This document shows positions 37,088 through 49,088 of a stretch of 64,000 nucleotides of DNA, in pieces. The stretch's first letter is position 1. Each line of letters begins with the position of its first letter. Made by a program: the position numbers and the translations under genes. The DNA is from Limimaricola variabilis. GTDB taxonomy: Bacteria; Pseudomonadota; Alphaproteobacteria; Rhodobacterales; Rhodobacteraceae. A model generated the notes under the pieces. The model saw nothing but the letters and a program-made list of their open reading frames with translations, ran no database searches and was not told where the DNA came from. The stretch spans positions 310,001 to 374,000 of the forward strand of contig NZ_JACIBX010000002.1 of NCBI RefSeq assembly GCF_014195545.1, read 5' to 3'.

Positions 37088-37159
37088 CAACAGCGGTGCG
37101 TCGGTCGCGAGATCGGCGCTCCACCGGGAAAGATCGACGGGCCGCTGGCCCGTTTTTTT
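37088..37159 (+). ncRNA. Structured leader RNA or small RNA preceding rimP
   Basis: The predicted transcript has two hairpins. The first is a 12-bp stem (37095-37106 with 37111-37122, one T-T mismatch, two G-T pairs) capped by the GNRA tetraloop GCGA. The second is ACGGGCC-GCT-GGCCCGT (37137-37143, 37147-37153) followed by T7 (37153-37159), a classical intrinsic terminator. It ends 16 bases before the rimP start codon. It could be a 70-base small RNA, or an attenuator for the rimP-nusA-infB operon controlled by RNA structure or a ligand. No known Rfam motif was recognised. Confidence 0.6.
37137..37159 (+). terminator. Intrinsic terminator (attenuator) before rimP
   Basis: A 7-bp GC stem with a GCT loop, followed by seven T (37153-37159). 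Operon expression would need read-through, anti-termination or a second promoter. Confidence 0.85.
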
Positions 37160-37175
37160 GTGCTTGGAGGACCCC

Positions 37176-37754
37176 ATGTCCGACCTCATCGCCAAGGCCG
37201 CGATCGACCGCCGCGTCCAGGAGATCATCGAGCCCGTCATCACCGACATGGGCTTCGAGCTGGTGCGCGTGCGTCTGATGTCGGGCAAGTCCACGACGCT
37301 GCAGATCATGGCACAGAAGCCCGACGGCACGATCGAGGTCGACGATTGCGGCCGGATCTCGACCGCCGTCTCGGCGGTGCTCGACGTCGAGGACCCGATT
37401 CTCGACGCCTACACGCTCGAGGTTTCCTCGCCCGGCATCGACCGGCCCCTGACCCGGCTCAAGGATTTCGACCAGTGGCAGGGCTTCGAGGCCAAGATCG
37501 AGACCGAGGAGCTGATCGACGGCCGCCGCCGCTTCAAGGGCGAGCTGGCCGGCATCGAGGGCGACGAGGTGCTGATCGAGATCGAGGAAGGCACGATCGG
37601 GCTGAAATTCGAATGGCTGTCGGACGCCAAGCTGGTGCTGACCGACGAGCTCATTCGCGAGGTGCTGCGCTCGCGCAAGGATGCGGGGCAGATCGACGAG
37701 ACCCAATTCGACGATGTTGAAACCATCATTGATGGTGATGAGGAGAACGACTGA
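37176..37754 (+). CDS. rimP: Ribosome maturation factor RimP
   Basis: RimP is needed for 30S subunit maturation. The 192-residue protein has the family core [58 protein letters not shown] and the SPGIDRPL motif, with a C-terminal SH3-like domain ([21 protein letters not shown]). It starts ATG 37176 with a GGAGG site, just 16 bases after the leader terminator. The stop overlaps nusA by TGATG. The rimP-nusA-infB order is universal. Confidence 0.96.
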   Translation: MSDLIAKAAIDRRVQEIIEPVITDMGFELVRVRLMSGKSTTLQIMAQKPDGTIEVDDCGRISTAVSAVLDVEDPILDAYTLEVSSPGIDRPLTRLKDFDQWQGFEAKIETEELIDGRRRFKGELAGIEGDEVLIEIEEGTIGLKFEWLSDAKLVLTDELIREVLRSRKDAGQIDETQFDDVETIIDGDEEND

Positions 37755-39370
37755 TGGCCATCACGTCCGCAAACCAGCTGGAGCTTCTGCAGACCGCCGA
37801 GGCGGTGGCGCGCGAGAAGATGATCGACCCGGGCCTCGTCGTCGAGGCGATGGAGGAGAGTCTCGCCCGCGCCGCCAAGAGCCGCTACGGCGCCGAGATG
37901 GACATCCGGGTCAATATCGACCGCAAGACCGGCCGCGCCCGCTTTACCCGCGTGCGCACCGTGGTCGCCGATGACGAGCTGGAGAACTACCAGGCGGAGC
38001 TGACCGTCGATCAGGCCAAGCAGTATCTCGACGATCCCAAGATCGGCGACATCTACGAGGAAGAGGTGCCGCCGGTCGAGCTGGGCCGCATCGCCGCGCA
38101 ATCGGCCAAGCAGGTGATCCTGCAGAAGGTCCGCGAAGCCGAGCGCGATCGCCAGTACGAAGAGTTCAAGGACCGCGCCGGCACGATCATCAACGCCACC
38201 GTCAAGCGCGAGGAATACGGCAACATCGTCGTCGAGCTTCCCGGCGCCGGCGAAGCCGTGCTGCGTCGCAACGAGAAGATCGGCCGCGAGGCCTATCGCC
38301 CCGGCGACCGGATCCGCTGCTACGTCAAGGACGTGCGCCGCGAGGTTCGCGGCCCGCAGATCTTCCTGTCGCGCACCGCGCCGGAGTTCATGGCCGAGCT
38401 GTTCAAGATGGAAGTGCCCGAGATCTACGAGGGCATCATCGAGATCAAGGCCGTGGCCCGCGACCCAGGGAGCCGCGCCAAGATCGCCGTGATCTCCTAC
38501 GACAATTCGATCGACCCGGTCGGCGCCTGCGTCGGCATGCGCGGCTCGCGCGTGCAGGCCGTGGTCGGCGAGCTTCAGGGCGAGAAGATCGACATCATCC
38601 CGTGGAACGAGGACATGCCGACCTTCCTGGTCAACGCGCTGCAGCCGGCCGAGGTGTCGAAGGTGGTGTTCGACGAGGAAGCCGAGCGCATCGAGGTCGT
38701 CGTTCCCGAGGAGCAGCTCTCGCTCGCCATCGGCCGGCGCGGCCAGAACGTGCGTCTGGCCAGCCAGCTGACCGGTCTCGACATCGACATCCTGACCGAA
38801 GAGCAGGAGAGCAAGCGCCGTCAGGCCGAGTTCGAGACCCGCACCAAGCTGTTCATGGACACGCTCGATCTCGACGAGTTCTTCGCGCAACTTCTCGTCT
38901 CCGAGGGGTTCACAAATCTCGAAGAGGTCGCATATGTCGATCAGGACGAGCTTCTGGTGATCGACGGTGTCGATGAGGACACCGCCGGCGAGCTTCAGGC
39001 GCGTGCCCGCGACTATCTCGACGCGCAGAACAAGGCGGCGCTGGAGCGCGCCCGTGAGCTGGGTGCCGAGGAGAGCCTGATCGGCTTCCCGGGGCTGAGC
39101 CCGCAGATGGTCGAGGCGCTGGCCAAGGACGGCGTCAAGACGCTCGAGGATTTCGCCACCTGCGCCGACTGGGAACTGGCCGGCGGCTGGACCGTGCAGA
39201 ACGGCGAGCGCATCAAGGATGACGGCGTGCTCGAGCCCTTCGATGTCAGCCTCGAGGAGGCGCAGGAGCTGGTGATGACGGCGCGCGTCGCGCTGGGCTG
39301 GGTCGACCCCGAGGAACTGGCCGCCGACGAGGCCGCCCGGGCCGAAGCCGAGAACGAAGAAGAGGCCTGA
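37754..39370 (+). CDS. nusA: Transcription termination/antitermination factor NusA
   Basis: NusA binds RNA polymerase and modulates pausing, termination and antitermination. The 538-residue product has the N-terminal polymerase-binding domain, an S1 domain ([21 protein letters not shown]), two KH domains ([22 protein letters not shown] and [17 protein letters not shown]) and C-terminal helical repeats ([15 protein letters not shown] and two further alpha-proteobacterial acidic repeats). Start ATG overlaps rimP. The operon includes its own regulatory target candidates in the leader. Confidence 0.97.
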   Translation: MAITSANQLELLQTAEAVAREKMIDPGLVVEAMEESLARAAKSRYGAEMDIRVNIDRKTGRARFTRVRTVVADDELENYQAELTVDQAKQYLDDPKIGDIYEEEVPPVELGRIAAQSAKQVILQKVREAERDRQYEEFKDRAGTIINATVKREEYGNIVVELPGAGEAVLRRNEKIGREAYRPGDRIRCYVKDVRREVRGPQIFLSRTAPEFMAELFKMEVPEIYEGIIEIKAVARDPGSRAKIAVISYDNSIDPVGACVGMRGSRVQAVVGELQGEKIDIIPWNEDMPTFLVNALQPAEVSKVVFDEEAERIEVVVPEEQLSLAIGRRGQNVRLASQLTGLDIDILTEEQESKRRQAEFETRTKLFMDTLDLDEFFAQLLVSEGFTNLEEVAYVDQDELLVIDGVDEDTAGELQARARDYLDAQNKAALERARELGAEESLIGFPGLSPQMVEALAKDGVKTLEDFATCADWELAGGWTVQNGERIKDDGVLEPFDVSLEEAQELVMTARVALGWVDPEELAADEAARAEAENEEEA

Positions 39371-39377
39371 GGCATAG

Positions 39378-40001
39378 ATGGGTCGCGGTGGAATGAAGGC
39401 GGAGCGGGCCGAGGGGCCGGAACGGAAATGCATCGTCACCGGTGACGTGCAGCCGAAATCCGGGCTGATCCGCTTCGTGATCGGCCCCGACGGCCAGGTG
39501 GTGCCCGACATTCTCGGCAAGCTGCCGGGACGGGGCCTTTACGTCACCTCCGATCGGGAGGTGATAGAAAAGGCGAAGCGCGGGCAGTTCGCCCGCGCCG
39601 CCAAGGCGCCGGTCACGGTGCCGGACGGGCTGGCCTCCGAGGTGGAGCGTCAGCAGGCGCGGCGGGTGATCGATCTGATCGCGCTGGCGCGCAAGGCGGG
39701 GCTCGCCATCGCGGGCTTCGAAAAGGTGAAATCGGCCCTCGCCAACGACCAGGTGCGGGTACTGCTGCAGGCCTCGGACGGATCCGAGCGCGGCAAGACC
39801 AAGCTATGGACCCCCACGGGGGCGCGATATTACGGCTGCCTGACCTCGAACGAGCTGGGTTTGGCCTTTGGCCGTCAAAGTGTGATACACGGCGCGCTCG
39901 CCGCTGGCGGACTCAGCGATCGTGTTGTAGAGGAGGCCGCGAAACTGCGCGGTCTACGAGAGAGCAACGGCGGCGATACGGCCTCCGGGAAGGATATGTA
40001 A
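39378..40001 (+). CDS. YlxR-L7Ae fused RNA-binding protein
   Basis: The 207-residue protein combines a YlxR (DUF448) domain ([42 protein letters not shown], ending FARAAK) and a ribosomal L7Ae-type domain ([30 protein letters not shown]...LLQASDGS). In many bacteria YlxR and YlxQ are separate genes; the fused form is the alphaproteobacterial arrangement. It sits between nusA and infB with gaps of 7 and 5 bases. The role is RNA binding in transcription or translation, poorly defined. Confidence 0.9.
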   Translation: MGRGGMKAERAEGPERKCIVTGDVQPKSGLIRFVIGPDGQVVPDILGKLPGRGLYVTSDREVIEKAKRGQFARAAKAPVTVPDGLASEVERQQARRVIDLIALARKAGLAIAGFEKVKSALANDQVRVLLQASDGSERGKTKLWTPTGARYYGCLTSNELGLAFGRQSVIHGALAAGGLSDRVVEEAAKLRGLRESNGGDTASGKDM

Positions 40002-40006
40002 ATCTG

Positions 40007-42505
40007 ATGAGCGATACCGACGGCAAGAAACCTCTTGGTCTGCGCGGGTCCCGTCCGGGGAACGTCAAGCAGAGCTTTAGTCATGGCCGGACCAAGAACG
40101 TCGTGGTCGAGACGAAACGCAAGCGCGTCGTGGTGCCCAAGCCCGGTGCCGCCTCCGGCGCTTCGGCGGCCGGCGGCGTGAAGGGCGATCCCTCGAAGCG
40201 GCCTGCCGGAATCAGCGAGGCCGAACTCGAGCGCCGGATGCGCGCTCTGGCGCTGGCCCGTGCCCGCGAGGCCGAAGAGGCCGAGAAGCGCGCCGCCGAA
40301 GAGGCTGCCCGCGCCGAGGAGCGCGAGCGTCGCCGCGCCGAGATCGAGGCCAAGGAACGCGAGGACCGCGAGCGCGAAGAGGCGCTCAAGGCCAAGGCCG
40401 AGGCCGAGGAGCGTGCCAAGCGCGAGGCCGAGGAGGCTGCGCGTCGTGCCGCCCAGCCGGCGCCGCAGCAGCAACAACCCGCGCAGCAGCCGGTACCCGG
40501 CGAAGCCGCCGGCGGCCCGCGCCCCGGGTCCGGCCCGCGTAAGACCGGCGATCGCGACCGCGATGCCCGCGCCGACAAGAAGGCCAAGCCGGCCGGCAAG
40601 GGCGACAACCGTCGCTCGGGCAAGCTGACGCTGAACCAGGCGCTTTCAGGCGAAGGTGGCCGTCAGCGTTCCATGGCGCAGATGAAGCGCAAGCAGGAGC
40701 GTGCCCGTCAGAAGGCGATGGGCGGTCATGTCGAGCGCGAGAAGGTGACGCGCGACGTGCAGCTTCCCGAGGTGATCACCGTGGGCGAGCTGGCCAACCG
40801 CATGGCCGAGCGCGTCGCCGACGTGGTCAAGTCGCTGATGAACAACGGCATCATGGCGACCCAGAACCAGTCGATCGACGCCGACACCGCCGAGCTGATC
40901 ATCGAGGAGTTCGGCCACCGCGTGCAGCGCGTCTCGGACGCCGACGTGGAGCAGGTGATCGAGCAGGTCGAGGACAAGCCCGCGGATCTCAAGGACCGCG
41001 CGCCGATCATCACCGTCATGGGTCACGTCGACCACGGCAAGACCTCGCTGCTCGACGCGATCCGCAAGACCAAGGTCGTCTCGGGCGAGGCCGGTGGCAT
41101 CACCCAGCATATCGGTGCCTACCAGGTCGACGCCGCCAATGGCACGCGCCTGACCTTCCTCGACACGCCCGGCCACGCGGCCTTCACCTCGATGCGGGCC
41201 CGTGGCGCGCAGGTGACGGACATCGTGGTTCTGGTGGTCGCGGCGGATGACGCCGTGATGCCGCAGACGGTCGAGGCGATCAACCACGCCAAGGCCGCCA
41301 AGGTGCCGATGATCGTGGCGATCAACAAGGTCGACAAGCACGACGCCAACCCCGACAAGGTGCGCACCTCGCTGCTCCAGCACGAGGTGATCGTCGAGAA
41401 GATGTCGGGCGACGTGCAGGACGTCGAGGTTTCGGCCATCACCGGCAAGGGTCTCGACGAGCTGCTCGAGGCGATCGCGCTGCAATCCGAGATCCTCGAA
41501 CTGAAGGCCAACCCGAACCGTCCGGCGCAGGGCGCCGTGATCGAGGCGCAGCTCGACGTGGGCCGCGGCCCGGTCGCGACCGTCCTCGTGCAGAACGGCA
41601 CGCTCAAGCGCGGCGACATCTTCGTCGTGGGCGAGCAGTGGGGAAAGGTCCGCGCGCTCGTGGATGACAAGGGCGATCGCGTCGAGGAGGCCGGTCCCTC
41701 GGTCCCCGTCGAGGTGCTGGGTCTCAACGGCACGCCCGAGGCGGGCGACGTGCTCAACGTCGTCGAGACCGAGGCGCAGGCTCGCGAGATCGCGGAATAC
41801 CGCGCCAACGCCGCCAAGGAGAAGCGCGCTGCCGCCGGTGCCGCGACCACGCTGGAACAGCTCATGGCGAAGGCCAAGGAAGACAAGAACGTCTCCGAGC
41901 TGCCGATCGTGGTGAAGTCCGACGTGCAGGGTTCGGCCGAGGCCATCGTCCAGGCGATGGAGAAGATCGGCAACGACGAGGTCCGGGTCCGGGTGCTGCA
42001 TTCGGGCGTCGGCGCGATCACCGAGAGCGACATCGGCCTCGCCGAAGCCTCGGGTGCGCCGGTCTTCGGCTTCAACGTCCGGGCCAACGCGCCCGCGCGT
42101 CAGGCCGCGAACCAGAAGGGCGTCGAGATCCGCTACTACAGCGTGATCTACGACCTCGTGGACGACGTGAAACAGGCGGCCTCGGGCCTTCTGTCGAACG
42201 AGATCCGCGAAAAGTTCATCGGCTATGCCAACATTAAGGAGGTCTTCAAGGTCTCCAACGTGGGCAAGGTCGCGGGCTGCCTCGTCACCGAGGGCGTGGC
42301 ACGCCGCTCCGCCGGTGTCCGCCTGCTGCGCGACAACGTGGTGATCCACGAAGGCACGCTGAAGACGCTCAAGCGCTTCAAGGACGAGGTCGCGGAGGTC
42401 CAGTCGGGCCAGGAATGCGGCATGGCCTTCGAGAACTACGAGGACATCCGCCCCGGCGATGTCATCGAGATCTTCGAGCGGGAGTCGGTCGAGCGCACGC
42501 TCTGA
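40007..42505 (+). CDS. infB: Translation initiation factor IF-2
   Basis: IF-2 positions initiator tRNA on the 30S subunit and hydrolyses GTP on subunit joining. The 832-residue protein has a long charged N-terminal region rich in Arg/Glu/Ala coiled-coil repeats (about 55-215), an IF2N domain ([14 protein letters not shown]), and the GTPase core: G1 [11 protein letters not shown] near residue 339, [20 protein letters not shown]-terminal domains II-IV end with [16 protein letters not shown]. The start ATG 40007 is only five bases after the YlxR stop and the ribosome site (GGAAGGA) is rather distant, so coupling is likely. A terminator follows at 42528. Confidence 0.97.
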   Translation: MSDTDGKKPLGLRGSRPGNVKQSFSHGRTKNVVVETKRKRVVVPKPGAASGASAAGGVKGDPSKRPAGISEAELERRMRALALARAREAEEAEKRAAEEAARAEERERRRAEIEAKEREDREREEALKAKAEAEERAKREAEEAARRAAQPAPQQQQPAQQPVPGEAAGGPRPGSGPRKTGDRDRDARADKKAKPAGKGDNRRSGKLTLNQALSGEGGRQRSMAQMKRKQERARQKAMGGHVEREKVTRDVQLPEVITVGELANRMAERVADVVKSLMNNGIMATQNQSIDADTAELIIEEFGHRVQRVSDADVEQVIEQVEDKPADLKDRAPIITVMGHVDHGKTSLLDAIRKTKVVSGEAGGITQHIGAYQVDAANGTRLTFLDTPGHAAFTSMRARGAQVTDIVVLVVAADDAVMPQTVEAINHAKAAKVPMIVAINKVDKHDANPDKVRTSLLQHEVIVEKMSGDVQDVEVSAITGKGLDELLEAIALQSEILELKANPNRPAQGAVIEAQLDVGRGPVATVLVQNGTLKRGDIFVVGEQWGKVRALVDDKGDRVEEAGPSVPVEVLGLNGTPEAGDVLNVVETEAQAREIAEYRANAAKEKRAAAGAATTLEQLMAKAKEDKNVSELPIVVKSDVQGSAEAIVQAMEKIGNDEVRVRVLHSGVGAITESDIGLAEASGAPVFGFNVRANAPARQAANQKGVEIRYYSVIYDLVDDVKQAASGLLSNEIREKFIGYANIKEVFKVSNVGKVAGCLVTEGVARRSAGVRLLRDNVVIHEGTLKTLKRFKDEVAEVQSGQECGMAFENYEDIRPGDVIEIFERESVERTL

Positions 42506-42527
42506 TCACTCGCGGAAACGGGATTGC

Positions 42528-42555
42528 AGGGGGCGGCCTTCGGGCCGCCCCTTTT
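42528..42555 (+). terminator. Intrinsic terminator after infB
   Basis: GGGGCGGCC (42530-42538) and GGCCGCCCC (42543-42551) around TTCG, followed by TTTT. It closes the rimP-nusA-infB operon. Confidence 0.88.
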
Positions 42556-42606
42556 GCGTCCAAGGTCGTGCTTGACGACCGGGGAGGGGCCGGCGATCCA
42601 TGGGCC

Positions 42607-43152
42607 ATGCGGCGCGTGATGATCATCGGCCAGCCGGGTTCCGGAAAGTCGACGCTGGCGCGTCGGATGGGGGCGATCACCCACCTGCCCGTGGAGCATA
42701 TCGACCGGGTGCATTGGGCACCCGGCTGGACCGAGCGCACGCGGGACGAAAAGGACCGGCTCTGCGCCGAGATCCATGCCAAGCCCGAATGGATCTTCGA
42801 GGGCGGCCATTCCAGCACTTGGAGCGAGCGGCTGGCGCGCGCGGACACGGTGATCTGGCTCGATCTGCCGCTCTGGATCCGGCTGCCTCGGCTGTTGTGG
42901 CGCACCCTGCGCCATTGGGGTCGGACCCGGCCCGACCTGCCGCCGGGCTGCCCTGAGCGCTTCGACCGGGAGTTCTTCCGCTGGGTCTGGCGCACGCGCG
43001 CCTCGATGCGGCGGCGGCTGAACTGGTTCTATGATCAGATCCCCGAAGGCAAGAACCGGCATCACCTGCGCTCCGGGCGCGAGGTCGAGGCCTATCTGCG
43101 CGCGCTCACGGCGGCCATGGCGCGCGGCGATCTGGGCCTGCCGCACCGATGA
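42607..43152 (+). CDS. P-loop kinase-like protein
   Basis: The 181-residue protein resembles adenylate kinase-like/FlaR-type proteins: MRRVMIIGQPGSGKSTLARRMG (Walker A), HIDRVHWAPGWTERTRDEK and WIFEGGHSSTWSERLARADTVIWLDLPLWIRLPR. A segment with repeated Arg (RRLNWFYDQIPEGKNRHHLR) follows. The phosphate-acceptor is not known; names such as topology modulation protein for relatives rest on weak evidence. ATG 42607 is used; upstream sequence overlaps the infB terminator. It is convergent with a small gene. Confidence 0.75.
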   Translation: MRRVMIIGQPGSGKSTLARRMGAITHLPVEHIDRVHWAPGWTERTRDEKDRLCAEIHAKPEWIFEGGHSSTWSERLARADTVIWLDLPLWIRLPRLLWRTLRHWGRTRPDLPPGCPERFDREFFRWVWRTRASMRRRLNWFYDQIPEGKNRHHLRSGREVEAYLRALTAAMARGDLGLPHR

Positions 43153-43160
43153 GGCACACG

Positions 43161-43187
43161 AAAAAAAGGGACGGCCAGCGCCGTCCC
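43161..43187 (-). terminator. Intrinsic terminator of the 47-residue gene
   Basis: On the minus strand a 7-bp stem (GGGACGG / CCGTCCC, 43168-43174 with 43181-43187) is followed by T7 (43161-43167). It lies 43 bases beyond the small gene's stop and adjoins the convergent kinase gene. Confidence 0.88.
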
Positions 43188-43230
43188 CTTCGCGTGGGCT
43201 ACGTGGAAAAAGGTTACGCGAAAGGGGCCA

Positions 43231-43374
43231 TCAGGCGACTTGCGGCGCCGCGTTGGCAGGACGGCCTTCGTAGAGACGCTCGCCGACCCGCACCAGCATG
43301 CGGCCATTGGCGAGTTGCTTGACGAGCAGGCCCTGCACCGAGATGCAGCTTCCGATCAGGATTGTTTGCAGCAT
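43231..43374 (-). CDS. 47-residue conserved-looking small protein
   Basis: The predicted product is 47 residues, MLQTILIGSCISVQGLLVKQ onward, ending PANAAPQVA. Support for it being a gene: ATG 43374 has GGAG at eight bases; it is followed by its own intrinsic terminator; and it has its own AT-rich upstream region with a palindrome. The sequence alternates hydrophobic strand-like stretches (TILIGSCISVQGLLVKQLA, RMLVRVGERLYEG), suggesting a small beta-barrel-like fold, similar to short roseobacter hypothetical proteins. Function is unknown. It has two leading sequences (43434 is an alternative ATG) but the promoter-palindrome would then be inside the gene. Confidence 0.65.
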   Translation of the reverse strand: MLQTILIGSCISVQGLLVKQLANGRMLVRVGERLYEGRPANAAPQVA

Positions 43375-43414
43375 GGTCAACTCCAGCGGTGATGCACTGG
43401 TTCCATCATAAGGC

Positions 43415-43431
43415 TTTTTCGTTACGAAAAA
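43415..43431. promoter_or_regulatory. 17-base palindrome, operator-like
   Basis: TTTTTCGT-T-ACGAAAAA is perfectly palindromic with a single central base. It lies 41-57 bases upstream of the 47-residue gene, overlapping the spacer of a possible minus-strand promoter whose -10-like TTATGA is at 43406-43411. It is a strong candidate for a repressor-binding site, identity unknown. Confidence 0.45.
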
Positions 43432-43506
43432 CACCGGCGTGACGGATTTTTGACCGCATTTGGCCCTAATCGGCGGGTTCTGACGCAGGGTTCGGGCGAC
43501 CGATCC

Positions 43507-43905
43507 TCAGAGCCAGTCCCGCAGGACGGGAATCAACGGGAGGTCGGCGGGCGGCATCGGGTACTCGCGCAGCCGGTTCGGCCGTACCCATTCCAGCGCC
43601 TGATTCTCCCGCCCCCTGACCACGCCCTGCCAGCGGCGACAGGCGAAGAGCGGCATCAACAGGTGAAAGCTCTCATAGGCGTGGCTGGCAAAGGTCAGCG
43701 GCGCGAGACAGCTCTCCTGCGTGTCGATGCCGAGCTCCTCGTGCAGCTCGCGGATCAGCGCCGCCTCCGGCGTCTCGCCCGGCTCGACCTTGCCGCCGGG
43801 AAACTCCCACAGCCCGGCCATCGACTTGCCCTCGGGGCGCTGCGCGAGCAGCACCCTTCCATCGGCGTCGATCAGCGCGACGGCAGAGACGAGGACGATC
43901 TTCAC
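43507..43905 (-). CDS. mutT: 8-oxo-dGTP diphosphatase MutT
   Basis: The 132-residue NUDIX protein has the MutT layout: VLLAQRPEGKSMAGLWEFPGGKVEPGETPEAALIRELHEELGI, with the full NUDIX box and the WEFPGGK substrate block. It removes 8-oxo-dGTP from the nucleotide pool, preventing A:T to C:G mutations. The start is GTG at 43905, overlapping the stop of argJ by four bases, so translation is coupled to argJ on the minus strand. The alphaproteobacterial argJ-mutT linkage is common. Confidence 0.93.
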   Translation of the reverse strand: MKIVLVSAVALIDADGRVLLAQRPEGKSMAGLWEFPGGKVEPGETPEAALIRELHEELGIDTQESCLAPLTFASHAYESFHLLMPLFACRRWQGVVRGRENQALEWVRPNRLREYPMPPADLPLIPVLRDWL

Positions 43906-45119
43906 GAGCGGTAGTCGGCGTTGATCTCGATGTAGCGGTGCGTGAGGTCGCAGGTCCAGGCCACGGCCGAGCCCTGCCCCAGCCCGAGATCGACGTCGAT
44001 CACGATTTCCTGCCCCTTCATGTAGGCGGCGGCCTTCTCCTCGCTGTAGGACGGGCTGACCCAGCCCTTCTCGGCCACGAGGATGTCGCCGAAGCGGATC
44101 GAGAGCCGGTCGCGGTCGGCCTCGGCCCCGGACTTGCCAACCGCCATGACGACGCGGCCCCAGTTCGGGTCCTCACCGGCAATCGCGGTCTTGACCAGCG
44201 GCGAGTTGGCGGTGGCCATGGCAATCTTGCGGGCATCGGCGTCGGAAGCCGCGCCGGAGACGCGGATCTCGACGAACTTGGTCGCGCCTTCGCCGTCGCG
44301 CACCACCTGATGCGCGAGGTCGAGCATAACCCGCTCCAGCGCCTCGGCGAAGTCGGCATTGCCCGTGGCATCCGCACCCGAGGCCCCGGTCGCGGCCATC
44401 AGCAGCGTGTCCGAGGTCGAGGTGTCGCTGTCCACGGTGATGCAGTTGAAGGTCCGGTCGGTGATCTGGCGCAACAGGGTCTGCAGCGCCGGCTGTTCGA
44501 ATTTCGCGTCGGTGAAGATGTAGACCAGCATGGTCGCCATGTCGGGCGCGATCATGCCCGATCCCTTGGCGATACCGGCGATCTTCACGCTCTTCCCGTC
44601 GATCTCGACCGTTTCGGTCGCGCCCTTGGGAAAGGTGTCGGTGGTCATGATGGCGCGAGCCGCGCCTTCGATGCCCGCGGGCTCCAGCGCGGCGTTCAGC
44701 ACGTCGAGCTTTGCCACGATCCGCTCATGCGGCAGCGGCTCGCCGATCACGCCGGTGGAGGAGGTGAAGACCCGGGAGGCGTCGATGCCGGTGGCTGCGG
44801 CCACGGCGGTGCAGATCTCGGCCACCGAGCGTTCGCCGGCCTGACCGGTGAAGGCGTTGGAGTTGCCCGAATTGACGAGAAAGGCGGCGCGGGACGTGTC
44901 CGCGCCGATCTTCGCCTCGCAGTCGCGGACCGGGGCCGAGCGGGTGGAGGAGCGCGTGAACACCCCCGCCACCGCCGAGCCCTCGGCCAGCTCCGCGAGC
45001 ATCACGTCGGTCCGGTTCGCGTATCGCACGCCGGCGGCCACGGAGGCGAAACGCACGCCCGCGATCTCGGGCAGGGCGGGGAAGCTGGCGGGCGCCAGCG
45101 GCGAGACCGGACCGGCCAT
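43902..45119 (-). CDS. argJ: Bifunctional ornithine acetyltransferase/N-acetylglutamate synthase
   Basis: ArgJ transfers acetyl from N-acetylornithine to glutamate, recycling it in the arginine pathway. The 405-residue precursor carries the self-cleavage site KGSGMIAPDMATMLVYI, preceded by the N-terminal alpha chain, and C-terminal DPNWGRVVMAVGKSG and HRYIEINADYRS ending. The cleavage Thr of the usual ATM motif is present in APDMATML. It follows the parvulin gene on the minus strand by two bases. argG and argJ are both in this window but in separate operons. Confidence 0.95.
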   Translation of the reverse strand: MAGPVSPLAPASFPALPEIAGVRFASVAAGVRYANRTDVMLAELAEGSAVAGVFTRSSTRSAPVRDCEAKIGADTSRAAFLVNSGNSNAFTGQAGERSVAEICTAVAAATGIDASRVFTSSTGVIGEPLPHERIVAKLDVLNAALEPAGIEGAARAIMTTDTFPKGATETVEIDGKSVKIAGIAKGSGMIAPDMATMLVYIFTDAKFEQPALQTLLRQITDRTFNCITVDSDTSTSDTLLMAATGASGADATGNADFAEALERVMLDLAHQVVRDGEGATKFVEIRVSGAASDADARKIAMATANSPLVKTAIAGEDPNWGRVVMAVGKSGAEADRDRLSIRFGDILVAEKGWVSPSYSEEKAAAYMKGQEIVIDVDLGLGQGSAVAWTCDLTHRYIEINADYRS

Positions 45120-45121
45120 GA

Positions 45122-45964
45122 TCAGTTGCCCTCTTCGAGCAGGTCGAGATTGGTCAGCACGGAGGGGTCGAAGGCGCCCTCCTCGGGACGGGTGACTTCG
45201 GCTTCGGCCTCGAGCTCCTCAAGCCGGGCCTCGATCTTCTGCTGCTGGATCTGGCTGGCGAGATCCTCGCGCACCTCGTCGAGCGTCGGCGGCTCTTGGG
45301 TGCGGGTGTCGTCGAGCCGGATCACGTGGAAGCCGAACTGCGTCTCGACCGGCGTTTCGGTGGTCTCGCCCTTCTCGAGCGCGGCCACGGCGTCTTGGAA
45401 CGGCTGCACCATCATGCCGTCGGCGAACCAGCCGAGGCTGCCGCCCTGCGCGCCCGAACCGGGATCGGTCGAGACTTCCTTGGCGATCTCGGCGAACTCC
45501 TCGCCGGCCTCGAGCCGCTCGAGCACGGCCTGCGCCTCTTCCTCGGTCTCCACGAGGATGTGGCTGGCGTTGTACTCGTTGGTGGCCTCGGCGTCGGCGA
45601 AGGCTTCGTCATAGGCGGCCTGGAGCTCCTCGTCGGAGACCTCCTCGCCCATCATCTCGGTGATCGCCTCGCCGGCGAGCAGCGAACGGCGCTGGTTGGC
45701 GAGGGCCAGTTCCACCCGGGCGGGGACGCCCTCGACCGTGTCGGCAAGCACCTGCTGCTGCACCAGCTGATCGAGGATGCCCTGGAACAGGGTCTCGGGC
45801 GGAAGCTGCTGGTATTGTTGCGGCAGTTGGCTGCGGGTGATGATCATTTCGCCCAGCGTGATCTCGGTGCCGTTGACGGTGGCGACGACGTCCGAGGCCT
45901 GCTGCGCGGCGGCCATGGTGGACAGGCCGGCCATCAGGGCGGCGGCGGGCAACGTGCGGATCAT
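45122..45964 (-). CDS. Parvulin-type peptidyl-prolyl isomerase (periplasmic)
   Basis: The 280-residue protein has a signal peptide (MIRTLPAAALMAGLSTMAAA), an N-terminal helical chaperone-like part (VVATVNGTEITLGEMI, LLAGEAITEMM) and a parvulin domain (NASHILVETEEEAQAVLERLEAGEEFAEIAKEVSTDPGSGAQGGSLGWFADGMMVQPFQ, FHVIRLDDTR). The layout fits PrsA/SurA-like foldases. It probably helps outer membrane or exported proteins fold. It is divergent from secA and co-directional with argJ. The last 30 residues are acidic and variable. Confidence 0.88.
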   Translation of the reverse strand: MIRTLPAAALMAGLSTMAAAQQASDVVATVNGTEITLGEMIITRSQLPQQYQQLPPETLFQGILDQLVQQQVLADTVEGVPARVELALANQRRSLLAGEAITEMMGEEVSDEELQAAYDEAFADAEATNEYNASHILVETEEEAQAVLERLEAGEEFAEIAKEVSTDPGSGAQGGSLGWFADGMMVQPFQDAVAALEKGETTETPVETQFGFHVIRLDDTRTQEPPTLDEVREDLASQIQQQKIEARLEELEAEAEVTRPEEGAFDPSVLTNLDLLEEGN

Positions 45965-46012
45965 GCGGTTTCCTTCCCTCAGCCGCGCGGGGAACGCGTC
46001 CCGGGCGCGACG

Positions 46013-46041
46013 TTGACACTCGGTCTCCCGCTCCTTACATC
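46013..46041 (+). promoter_or_regulatory. Promoter of secA
   Basis: TTGACA (46013-46018, perfect -35), 17 bases, TACATC (46036-46041). The predicted transcript start is near 46048, giving a leader of about 100 bases. A GGAAC at 45991 with CGTT 15 bases later (46011) overlaps the -35; the spacing is one short of the EcfG type. Confidence 0.65.
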
Positions 46042-46151
46042 GCCGGATGGGCTGGCAAAGGGCGGCACTTGCGCCCTATCTATGCCCCACATGCGGGGGC
46101 GACAAGCGACCTCCTTGCAGATCAAGTCACGACGGCAGGAGACAATCGCCA

Positions 46152-48962
<2,811 letters not shown>

Positions 48963-48973
48963 GGCCCGACCAG

Positions 48974-49004
48974 ATCCGGGCATCTGCCGCAAAGATGCCC
49001 GGAT
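48974..49004 (+). repeat. 12-bp inverted repeat downstream of secA
   Basis: ATCCGGGCATCT (48974-48985) is perfectly complementary to AGATGCCCGGAT (48993-49004) with a seven-base loop. It starts 12 bases after the secA stop. No T tract follows, so it may be a Rho-linked end or an RNA-stabilising hairpin. Confidence 0.5.
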
Positions 49005-49088
49005 GACACCCTCATGCGGCCGGTTTGCGGTCGCGCTGGGGCCTTGTCGCCAGCCTAGCCTAGACCCGTCCCAACAAAGGAGCGGGTC

